Both the position numbers and the translations under genes were made by a program. From Klenkia sp. PcliD-1-E (GTDB lineage: Bacteria > Actinomycetota > Actinomycetes > Mycobacteriales > Geodermatophilaceae), in contig NZ_JAMXRZ010000043.1 in the NCBI RefSeq assembly GCF_024124375.1, positions 1-32,672 of the forward strand: DNA of 32,672 bases. Direction: 5' to 3'. Shown here one piece after another: positions 26,602 to 32,672 of this stretch. The notes beneath the pieces are model-generated. The model had not been told where the DNA came from. It worked only from the letters and a program-made list of their open reading frames with translations, and ran no database searches. Every line of letters starts with the position of its first letter. The first letter of the stretch is position 1.

Positions 26602-28623
26602 TCAGTCCCCCTCGGTCGCCTGTGGGGTCACCACGGCCACCTGCTCGTCCAGCCGGACCTGGTGGCCGGCGGTCACGGGGAGCTCGGTGACGACGCCGTC
26701 GACCGGCGCGGTCAGCACGTGCTCCATCTTCATCGCCTCGACGACCAGCAGCGGGGTCCCCGCCACCACCTCGTCGCCGACCGCGGCACGCACGAGCGTC
26801 ACCGTCCCCGGCATCGGGGCGGTGACCACCCCGGAACCCGCCGCGGCCGCTCCCGCACCCGTCGCCCGCTCGACCAGCCGGAACGCCGCCGCGAAGCCCT
26901 CGATCCCCAGGTGCACCGTCGACCCGTCGCGGGCCACGGCGTACCAGGTGGTCACGTCGTCCAGCGCCACCGCGAGCCGGTCGCCGTCCCGCCAGGCGCG
27001 CGCCCGCTGCGGGGCACCCTCACCCACCCGGACCTCAGCCCCGCCCCGACCCCGGATCCCGCCCGAGCCGTCGGCCGCACGGCCGCGGGTGCGCACCGGC
27101 ACCGGCTCGCCGCCGGGCACCACCAGCGTGCGGGTGGTCCAGGCGTGCTCGCCGACCCGCCATCCGCCGGGCACCGACCACGGGTCGACGACGGGACCGG
27201 TCGGCTCGTCGTCGAGCAGCAGGGCCAGCGCCGCCGCGGCGTACACCCCGGGCGGCGGGTCCTCGGCGCGGGTCAGCTGCTCCCCGCGCCGCTCGATCAG
27301 CCCGGTGTCCAGGTCGCCGGCGACGACGTCGGGGTCGGTGAGCAGCGCGCGCAGGAACGGCACGTTGGTCGTGACCCCGAGGACGGCGGTGCGGCCGAGC
27401 GCGGCGACCAGCCGCCCGCGTGCGGTCTCCCGGGTGGGGCCCCAGGCGATGACCTTGGCCAGCATGGGGTCGTAGTCGGTGCCCACGACGCCGCCCTCGA
27501 CCAGCGAGCTGTCCACCCGCACGCCCTCGCCCGAGGCCTCGGCCAGCGACACCACCCGGCCGGCCTGCGGCAGGAACCCGCGGGCGGGGTCCTCGGCGTA
27601 GACCCGCGCCTCGATGGCGTGCCCGTCGAGGGAGACGTCGGCCTGCTCGAAGGGCAGCTGCTCCCCCGCGGCGACCCGCACCTGCAGCTCGACCAGGTCC
27701 AGACCGGTGACGGCCTCGGTGACCGGGTGCTCGACCTGCAGCCGGGTGTTCATCTCCAGGAAGAAGAAGTCGCGCGGGTTGTCGGCGTCGACGATGAACT
27801 CCACGGTCCCGGCGCCGGTGTACCCGACCGCGACCGCGGCGTCGACGGCGGCCTGGCCCATGGTGGCCCGCATGCGCGCCGACAGCAGCGGCGAGGGCGC
27901 CTCCTCGATGACCTTCTGGTGCCGGCGCTGCAGGGAGCACTCCCGCTCGCCGAGGTGGACGACGGTGCCGTGGGTGTCGGCCATGACCTGCACCTCGATG
28001 TGCCGGCTGTTGCCGACGTAGCGCTCGACCAGCAGCGTGTCGTCGCCGAAGGACGACCGCGCCTCGCGGCGGGCGCCGGCGATCTGCTCGGCCAGCTCGG
28101 ACTCCTCGCGGACCACCCGCATGCCCTTGCCCCCGCCGCCGGCGGAGGGCTTGAGCAGCACCGGGAAGCCGGCGGCGACGGCGGCCGCGGCCACGGCGGC
28201 GTCGTCCATGCCGGGCTCGGAGGACCCGGGGACGACGGGGACACCCGCCGCGGCGACGGTGGCCTTGGCCCGGATCTTGTCCCCCATCGCCTCGATGGCG
28301 GCGACCGGCGGGCCGATGAAGGTGATGCCCGCGGCCTCCAGGGCCCGGGCGAACTCGACGTTCTCGGACAGGAAGCCGTAGCCGGGGTGCACGGCCTCGG
28401 CACCGGTGGCCCGGCAGGCCGCGACCACCCGCTCGATCGACAGGTAGCTCTGCGCGGCCGGCGCGGGGCCGATCGGGACGGCGAGGTCGGCGACCCGGGT
28501 GTGCAGCGCACCGGCGTCGGCCTCGCTGTGCACGGCGACCGAGCGGATGCCCATCGAGCGCAGGGTGCGGATGACCCGCACCGCGATCTCGCCGCGGTTG
28601 GCGACCAGGACGGTGGTGAACAT
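26602..28623 (-). CDS. accA1: Acyl-CoA (methylcrotonyl-CoA type) carboxylase alpha subunit
   Basis: This 673-residue biotin-dependent subunit has an N-terminal biotin carboxylase domain (VLVANRGEIAVRVIRT, HPGYGFLSEN, KPSAGGGGKGM ATP-grasp loop, EMNTRLQVEHPVTE) and a C-terminal biotin carrier domain with VEAMKMEH, where the Lys is biotinylated by BirA. The length is right for AccA1/MccA. It carboxylates biotin for the partner encoded at 29428. The gene ends 4 bases before the dehydrogenase and starts 21 bases after a small cysteine-rich gene; there is no room for a promoter in that gap, so its transcript comes from further upstream. Biotin demand fits the bioYMN importer in the same window. 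Substrate is inferred from context. Confidence 0.94.
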   Translation of the reverse strand: MFTTVLVANRGEIAVRVIRTLRSMGIRSVAVHSEADAGALHTRVADLAVPIGPAPAAQSYLSIERVVAACRATGAEAVHPGYGFLSENVEFARALEAAGITFIGPPVAAIEAMGDKIRAKATVAAAGVPVVPGSSEPGMDDAAVAAAAVAAGFPVLLKPSAGGGGKGMRVVREESELAEQIAGARREARSSFGDDTLLVERYVGNSRHIEVQVMADTHGTVVHLGERECSLQRRHQKVIEEAPSPLLSARMRATMGQAAVDAAVAVGYTGAGTVEFIVDADNPRDFFFLEMNTRLQVEHPVTEAVTGLDLVELQVRVAAGEQLPFEQADVSLDGHAIEARVYAEDPARGFLPQAGRVVSLAEASGEGVRVDSSLVEGGVVGTDYDPMLAKVIAWGPTRETARGRLVAALGRTAVLGVTTNVPFLRALLTDPDVVAGDLDTGLIERRGEQLTRAEDPPPGVYAAAALALLLDDEPTGPVVDPWSVPGGWRVGEHAWTTRTLVVPGGEPVPVRTRGRAADGSGGIRGRGGAEVRVGEGAPQRARAWRDGDRLAVALDDVTTWYAVARDGSTVHLGIEGFAAAFRLVERATGAGAAAAGSGVVTAPMPGTVTLVRAAVGDEVVAGTPLLVVEAMKMEHVLTAPVDGVVTELPVTAGHQVRLDEQVAVVTPQATEGD

Positions 28624-28644
28624 CAGGCCACCACCGCCGCGTCG

Positions 28645-28806
28645 TCAGGCTGCCTTGGCGACCTTGCCGTCGAGCTTGACCAGCCGGCGCTTCTTGACCG
28701 TGTAGCCGGGCGGCAGCGTGCCCTCGGCGAGGGCGCGCAGCGGGCAGCGCCCGCACCGCGGCTTGTCGACGCAGCACTTCTTCTTCGGCATGCGCTGCTT
28801 GGCCAT
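28645..28806 (-). CDS. Small cysteine-rich basic protein with CC-X5-C-X2-C motif
   Basis: This 53-residue protein is very basic (about 13 Lys/Arg). Four cysteines are close together: C11, C12, C18 and C21 in KKKCCVDKPRCGRCP, a pattern suited to binding zinc, iron or an Fe-S cluster. The rest (GTLPPGYTVKKRRLVKLDGK) looks like a nucleic-acid-binding tail. I know of conserved actinobacterial hypotheticals of this look but no function. The ATG at 28806 lies exactly 6 bases after a TAACCT -10, so the mRNA is probably leaderless; that -10 lies inside an iron box (28811-28829). The stop is 21 bases from the carboxylase alpha start. This suggests iron-responsive expression, with co-transcription into the carboxylase genes. 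Confidence 0.82.
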   Translation of the reverse strand: MAKQRMPKKKCCVDKPRCGRCPLRALAEGTLPPGYTVKKRRLVKLDGKVAKAA

Positions 28807-28810
28807 GCGG

Positions 28811-28829
28811 TGAGGTTAGCCATACCTGC
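28811..28829. promoter_or_regulatory. DtxR/IdeR-type iron box in the small-gene/ferritin divergent promoter
   Basis: TGAGGTTAGCCATACCTGC matches the DtxR/IdeR consensus TTAGGTTAGCCTAACCTAA at 14 of 19 positions. It covers the minus-strand -10 TAACCT of the small cysteine-rich gene (repression position) and lies about 45-65 bases upstream of the ferritin start site inferred from TAGCGT at 28863-28868 (activation position). Mycobacterial IdeR represses uptake genes and activates ferritin in this way. Confidence 0.72.
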
Positions 28830-28901
28830 CTCGCGCGGGAAGGGACGGGTGGGTGCGGCCGGTAGCGTGCGTGCGACGACCCGCCCCGAGGAGGAGGACC
28901 C

Positions 28902-29426
28902 GTGGCTGCCGAAGCCTTCGTGGAGCAGCTCAACGTGCAGATCGGCAACGAGTTCGCCGCGCACCAGCAGTACGTCGCGTGCGCGGTCTACTTCGACCAG
29001 CAGACGATGCAGCAGACCGCGCAGCTGTTCTTCGACCAGGCCGCCGAGGAGCGCAGCCACGCGATGATGATGGTGCGCTACCTGCTCGACGCCGACGCCG
29101 AGGTGCGCATCCCCGCCCTGCCGGCCCCGGTCTGCGCCTTCGCCGACGTCGTCGCGCCCATTGCGCTGGCCCTGGAGCAGGAGAAGCGCGTCACCGCGCA
29201 GATCAACGAGCTGACCGCGATCGCGCGGCGGGAGAGCGACTTCGCCTCCGACCAGTTCATGCAGTGGTTCATCAAGGAGCAGGTCGAGGAGGTCTCCACC
29301 ATGAGCGACCTGCTCGCGGTCGCCCGGCGCAGCGCGCACGACGTCGAGCAGATCGAGGACTACGTGCTGCGCGAGCACGTCGCCGAGGGCGTGGACCCCA
29401 CCGCGCCGCGCATCGCCGGCGCCTGA
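28902..29426 (+). CDS. bfrB: Ferritin (BfrB-like, non-haem)
   Basis: This 174-residue four-helix iron-storage protein has ferroxidase-centre residues visible in NEFAAHQQYVA (Glu), AEERSHAMMMVRYLLD (Glu-Glu and His) and FMQWFIKEQVEEV (Gln/Glu). The sequence runs closely along mycobacterial BfrB as I recall it, including the IPALPAP-like loop and EGDF-like ESDF. No haem-binding Met of bacterioferritins is evident. GTG 28902 follows GAGGAGGA. TAGCGT at 28863 is a candidate -10, and an iron box lies upstream. It ends one base before the carboxylase beta stop on the opposite strand, with no terminator between, and is embedded in a locus running the other way. Confidence 0.95.
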   Translation: MAAEAFVEQLNVQIGNEFAAHQQYVACAVYFDQQTMQQTAQLFFDQAAEERSHAMMMVRYLLDADAEVRIPALPAPVCAFADVVAPIALALEQEKRVTAQINELTAIARRESDFASDQFMQWFIKEQVEEVSTMSDLLAVARRSAHDVEQIEDYVLREHVAEGVDPTAPRIAGA

Positions 29427-29427
29427 C

Positions 29428-31041
29428 TCACATCCGGAAGACGCCATAGCCGACCTCCTCCAGGGGGGCGTGCGCGACCGCGGACAGCGCCAGGCCGAGC
29501 ACGGTGCGGGTGTCGGCGGGGTCGATGACGCCGTCGTCCCACAGCCGGGCGGTGGCGTAGTAGGGGTGGCCCTGCCGCTCGTACTGCTCGCGGACGGGGG
29601 CTTTGAAGGCCTCCTCGTCCTCGGCCGACCACTGCTCGCCGCGGGCCTCGAGGCCGTCGCGGCGGACGGTGGCCAGCACGCCCGCGGCCTGCTCGCCGCC
29701 CATGACCGAGATGCGGGCGTTCGGCCAGGTCCACAGGAACCGGGGTGAGTAGGCCCGGCCGCACATCGAGTAGTTGCCGGCGCCGAACGAGCCGCCGACG
29801 ACGACCGTCAGCTTGGGCACCCGGGCGCAGGCGACGGCGGTGACCATCTTTGCGCCGTGCTTGGCGATGCCGCCGGCCTCGTAGTCGCGGCCCACCATGA
29901 ACCCGCTGATGTTCTGCAGGAACAGCAGTGGGACCTTGCGCTTGTCGCACAGCTCGACGAAGTGCGCGCCCTTGACCGCGGACTCGCCGAACAGGATGCC
30001 GTTGTTGGCCACGATGCCCACCGGGTGGCCGTGGATCCGCGCGAACCCGGTCACCAGCGTCTGGCCGTACAGCGCCTTGAACTCGGCGAACCGGCTCCCG
30101 TCGACCAGCCGGGCGATGACCTCCCGGACGTCGTAGGGCGTGCGGCTGTCCGGCGGGACGACGTCGTAGAGCGTCTCCGCGGGGTACGCGGGCTCCTCGG
30201 TGGGGTGCACGTCCCACGGGGCCGGGGCGACGGGGGCCAGCGTGCCGACGATGCGGCGCAGGATCTGCAGCGCGTGCTCGTCGTCCTCGGCCAGGTGGTC
30301 GGTGACCCCGCTGGTGCGGCTGTGCAGGTCACCCCCGCCCAGCTCCTCGGCGGTGACCACCTCGCCGGTGGCGGCCTTCACCAGCGGCGGGCCACCCAGG
30401 AAGATGGTGCCCTGCTCCCGGACGATGACCGCCTCGTCGCTCATCGCGGGGACGTAGGCGCCGCCGGCGGTGCACGACCCCAGGACGGCGGCCAGCTGCG
30501 GGATGCCGCGGCGCGACAGCTGCGCCTGGTTGTAGAAGATCCGGCCGAAGTGGTCGCGGTCGGGGAAGACCTCGTCCTGGCGGGGCAGGAACGCACCACC
30601 GGAGTCGACCAGGTAGAGGCAGGGCAGCTCGTTCTGCAGCGCCACCTCCTGCGCGCGCAGGTGCTTCTTCACCGTCATCGGGTAGTAGGTGCCGCCCTTG
30701 ACGGTGGCGTCGTTGGCCACCACGACGACCTCGCGGCCGGCCACCCGGCCGACACCGGTGATGATCCCGGCGGCGGGCGCGTCGCCGTCGTAGAGCCCGT
30801 GCGCGGCCAGCGGCGAGAGCTCCAGGAACGGGCTGCCGGGGTCGAGCAGGGTGTCGACCCGGTCGCGGGGCAGCAGCTTGCCGCGGTCGGTGTGCCGGGT
30901 GCGGGCCCGCTCGCCCCCGCCCTGCGCGACGGCCGCCAGCTGGTCGGCGAGGTCCGCGGCCAGCTCGCGGTGCCGCTGCGCCCACCCGGCGGCCACGTCC
31001 GGGTCAGCCGGCGGGGAGCTGCTCAGCACCGGTGCGTCCAC
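29428..31041 (-). CDS. accD1: Acyl-CoA (methylcrotonyl-CoA type) carboxylase beta subunit
   Basis: This 537-residue carboxyltransferase transfers carboxyl from biotin to an acyl-CoA. Landmarks are [41 protein letters not shown] (acyl-CoA pocket of the MCC beta group), [22 protein letters not shown] and [20 protein letters not shown]. These blocks are typical of methylcrotonyl-CoA carboxylase beta rather than propionyl-CoA carboxylase. The GTG at 31041 has no ribosome site but a TAACAT -10 ends exactly 6 bases before it, implying a leaderless mRNA. That -10 overlaps an operator-like repeat shared with the divergent TetR gene. The partner alpha subunit is at 26602, beyond a ferritin gene on the other strand. 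Confidence 0.94.
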   Translation of the reverse strand: MDAPVLSSSPPADPDVAAGWAQRHRELAADLADQLAAVAQGGGERARTRHTDRGKLLPRDRVDTLLDPGSPFLELSPLAAHGLYDGDAPAAGIITGVGRVAGREVVVVANDATVKGGTYYPMTVKKHLRAQEVALQNELPCLYLVDSGGAFLPRQDEVFPDRDHFGRIFYNQAQLSRRGIPQLAAVLGSCTAGGAYVPAMSDEAVIVREQGTIFLGGPPLVKAATGEVVTAEELGGGDLHSRTSGVTDHLAEDDEHALQILRRIVGTLAPVAPAPWDVHPTEEPAYPAETLYDVVPPDSRTPYDVREVIARLVDGSRFAEFKALYGQTLVTGFARIHGHPVGIVANNGILFGESAVKGAHFVELCDKRKVPLLFLQNISGFMVGRDYEAGGIAKHGAKMVTAVACARVPKLTVVVGGSFGAGNYSMCGRAYSPRFLWTWPNARISVMGGEQAAGVLATVRRDGLEARGEQWSAEDEEAFKAPVREQYERQGHPYYATARLWDDGVIDPADTRTVLGLALSAVAHAPLEEVGYGVFRM

Positions 31042-31047
31042 GGTCGG

Positions 31048-31101
31048 ATGTTAACCACGGTTCACGTCACCGGTCCAGCGCGGGTGAACGCGGGTTAACA
31101 T
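31048..31101. promoter_or_regulatory. Mirror-symmetric divergent promoter with two TetR-type operators
   Basis: Site 1 GTTAACCACGGTTCAC (31050-31065) and site 2 GTGAACGCGGGTTAAC (31084-31099) are inverted copies of each other (13 of 16 match), and each is itself a near palindrome of type GTKAACC-N2-GGTTMAC. Each overlaps a TAACAT -10: minus strand at 31053-31048, 6 bases before GTG 31041; plus strand at 31096-31101, 7 bases before ATG 31109. Binding would block both promoters. Confidence 0.78.
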
Positions 31102-31108
31102 CTGCGGC

Positions 31109-31705
31109 ATGGTCGCGGAGCCCGACAGCGCGCTGCACGTCGACGCCGCTCGGCCCTCCCGCCGGGAGCAGATCCTGCAGGCCGCCGCCCGGCTGTTCGC
31201 CGAGCGCGGCTCGCGCAGCGTCGGGGTCGACGACGTCGGCGCCGCGGTGGGGGTCACCGGCCCGGCCATCTACCGGCACTTCGCCAGCAAGGACGCGATG
31301 CTGGCCGAGATGCTGCTGCGGATCAGCGAGCGGCTGCTGGCCGGCGCCGAGCAGGTCGTCGCCGAGGCGGGCGCGGACCCCGCCGACCAGCTGGCCGCCC
31401 TCGTCGCCTTCCAGGTCGACTTCGCGCTGGACAACCCGGCGCTGATCACGGTGCAGGACCGCGACCTGGGCCAGCTGTCGGAGGACGACGCCCGCCAGGT
31501 CCGGCGCCTGCAGCGCCGCTACGTCGAGCAGTGGGTGGCGGTGCTGGCCGCGCTGCACCCCGAGGCCTCCACCGCCGACTGCCGGGCCCGGGCCCACGCG
31601 CTGTTCGGGCTGATCAACTCCACCCCGCACAGCGCCGGGCGGCTGTCCCGGTCGGCCACGGCGGCCCTGCTCACGACGATGGCCACCGCCGCGGCCACCG
31701 GCTGA
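31109..31705 (+). CDS. TetR-family regulator of the acyl-CoA carboxylase locus
   Basis: This 198-residue protein has an N-terminal TetR helix-turn-helix: RREQILQAAARLFAERG, then VGVDDVGAAVGVTGPAIYRHFASKDAML (residues ~20-65), and a C-terminal helical ligand domain. It diverges from the carboxylase beta gene with 67 bases between start codons, so it very probably represses that gene and itself through the paired operators there. In mycobacteria a TetR protein (Rv2506, BkaR as I recall) controls the equivalent branched-chain degradation genes; an acyl-CoA or keto acid is the likely inducer. The start ATG 31109 has a -10 7 bases upstream, implying leaderless translation. It ends 3 bases before the next convergent gene. 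Confidence 0.9.
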   Translation: MVAEPDSALHVDAARPSRREQILQAAARLFAERGSRSVGVDDVGAAVGVTGPAIYRHFASKDAMLAEMLLRISERLLAGAEQVVAEAGADPADQLAALVAFQVDFALDNPALITVQDRDLGQLSEDDARQVRRLQRRYVEQWVAVLAALHPEASTADCRARAHALFGLINSTPHSAGRLSRSATAALLTTMATAAATG

Positions 31706-31708
31706 CGC

Positions 31709-32672
31709 CTACTGCGTGGCGAGCAGCTGCACCCCGTCGTCGGCCAGCTGCTGCAGCCCGGCGGCGGCACCGGCCTGACCCACCCACGAGGTCTCCACGA
31801 TGACGGCGACGTCGTCCTCCGTGGCGCTGGCGTAGTCGGCGTTGCGCAGCTGCTCGGGGCCACCGGGGTAGCGGGCGCCCTCGCGCAGCAGGTCGGAGAC
31901 GTTGCCGGTGCCCGAGACGTCGGTCAGCGACAGCAGCGCGGTGGCGCGGGCGGAGTCGGGCATGGTCACCCGGGACACCGACACCACCGCCGCGACGCCG
32001 TCGACCTCGGCCGACCAGAGCGCGCGCGACAGGCCCAGGCAGTCCGTCGTCCCGAAGAATCCGCTGATCGCACCGTAGGCGTGGTCCCTGCAGGTGGTGT
32101 CGTACCGGACCACCTGCAGGGTGTACTCGGTGTCGGCGACGGTCTGCACGGTGCCGACCGGCAGCGCGGCGGGGGTCGTCGGTGCCGCGCTGGTCGGGGT
32201 GGATGTGGACGTCGGCGCGGGCTCGGCCGCGTCGTCGGCGGAGCCGCCGCGCGTCAGCCAGAGGCCGCCGAGACCGAGCAGCACCACCAGGACGACGGCG
32301 GCCAGCACCACCAGCAGGCCGCGCCGGGACCGGCCCGCACCACCGGCGGGTGCGGCCGGCCGGCCCGGGGACTGCGGTTCGGCGGCCTCGCCGGCGCGGG
32401 TCGGTCCACCGAAGATCCCGCCGATGCCCCCGGTCTCGTCGACGGGGCCGGGCTGCTCGACGGCCGGCGGGGTCCACGCCGGTTCGGCCGGCGGCTGCTC
32501 GGGGTGCTGCGCCGGGCGCGGGACGATCGCCTGGGTCTCGTGCCACACCGGCTCGGCGGCGGTCGGCGGCGCCGGCTGCCCACCGGCCGGGGCCGCCCCG
32601 TCCTGCAGGGAGACGGTGTCGCCGGTGCGCGGCTCGGGGGCCTGCTGGGCGGCGGCCGCGGCCGCGGCGAGC
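31709..32672 (-). CDS. Membrane-anchored protein of unknown function (5' end beyond the window)
   Basis: The reading frame is open to the right edge, so the N-terminus is missing; at least 320 residues are visible. The first part is low-complexity Pro/Ala/Gln-rich, then one membrane helix (GLLVVLAAVVLVVLLGLGGLWL) preceded by Arg residues, a Ser/Thr/Pro linker (PTSTSTPTSAAPTTP), and an outside domain of ~155 residues with two cysteines (TTCRDH and TDCLGL) that could form a disulfide. The layout, cytosolic disordered arm, single helix and small outer domain, is common in actinobacteria. No known domain is recognised. The stop is next to the TetR stop (convergent). Confidence 0.8.
   Translation of the reverse strand, partial: LAAAAAAAQQAPEPRTGDTVSLQDGAAPAGGQPAPPTAAEPVWHETQAIVPRPAQHPEQPPAEPAWTPPAVEQPGPVDETGGIGGIFGGPTRAGEAAEPQSPGRPAAPAGGAGRSRRGLLVVLAAVVLVVLLGLGGLWLTRGGSADDAAEPAPTSTSTPTSAAPTTPAALPVGTVQTVADTEYTLQVVRYDTTCRDHAYGAISGFFGTTDCLGLSRALWSAEVDGVAAVVSVSRVTMPDSARATALLSLTDVSGTGNVSDLLREGARYPGGPEQLRNADYASATEDDVAVIVETSWVGQAGAAAGLQQLADDGVQLLATQ

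Overview
The window is very GC-rich (well above 70% by eye), with strong third-position G/C bias and frequent GTG starts. It carries a fused FO synthase (F420 pathway), an actinobacterial ferritin with a DtxR/IdeR-type iron box, a cysteine-free HesB-like protein and an ettA-ssb-thioesterase neighbourhood that I recall from mycobacteria. Together these point to a high-GC actinomycete. A soil/rock genus of the Geodermatophilaceae type is my best guess, but that is inference.

Layout. 1-210: the tail of an IS30-like transposase and a long palindromic repeat. 218-586: an orphan Roadblock protein. 938-2930: bioY-bioM-bioN, a biotin ECF transporter with overlapping genes. 2866-6084: a hotdog thioesterase and a small phosphatase diverging from one compact promoter, then ettA and a second-type ssb. 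6259-6803: tRNA-Arg(UCU) and a HesB-like protein. 6851-9018: an LLM flavin/F420 oxidoreductase and an Old Yellow Enzyme. 9137-13956: a PAS-GGDEF-EAL protein, an SGNH hydrolase, a transglutaminase-like protein and an FAD disulfide oxidoreductase, in alternating orientation and overlapping tail to tail. 13990-17112: a flavin reductase followed directly by fbiC. 17378-21956: a tandemly duplicated two-gene cassette, lipoprotein plus membrane glycosyltransferase 2, each pair joined by an ATGA overlap. 22001-24727: a DUF885 putative metallopeptidase and a zinc-free MDR oxidoreductase. 24785-25278: a YefM-YoeB toxin-antitoxin pair. 25352-25420: a second copy of the palindromic repeat. 25438-31705: a branched-chain acyl-CoA (probably leucine) degradation locus with a divergent TetR regulator, interrupted by an opposite-strand ferritin gene. 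31709-end: a membrane-anchored protein cut by the window edge.

Two places look least ordinary. The first is the duplicated lipoprotein-GT2 cassette, which looks like a dedicated envelope or exopolysaccharide module with a lipoprotein family I do not recognise. The second is the acyl-CoA carboxylase/ferritin locus. There a ferritin gene sits on the opposite strand inside what is otherwise a one-direction operon. A good iron box covers the promoter of a 53-residue cysteine-rich protein that leads directly into the carboxylase alpha and dehydrogenase genes. The outer promoter is a mirror-symmetric pair of TetR-type operators, each overlapping a leaderless -10 element. Iron and branched-chain acyl-CoA signals may therefore meet on one transcription unit.
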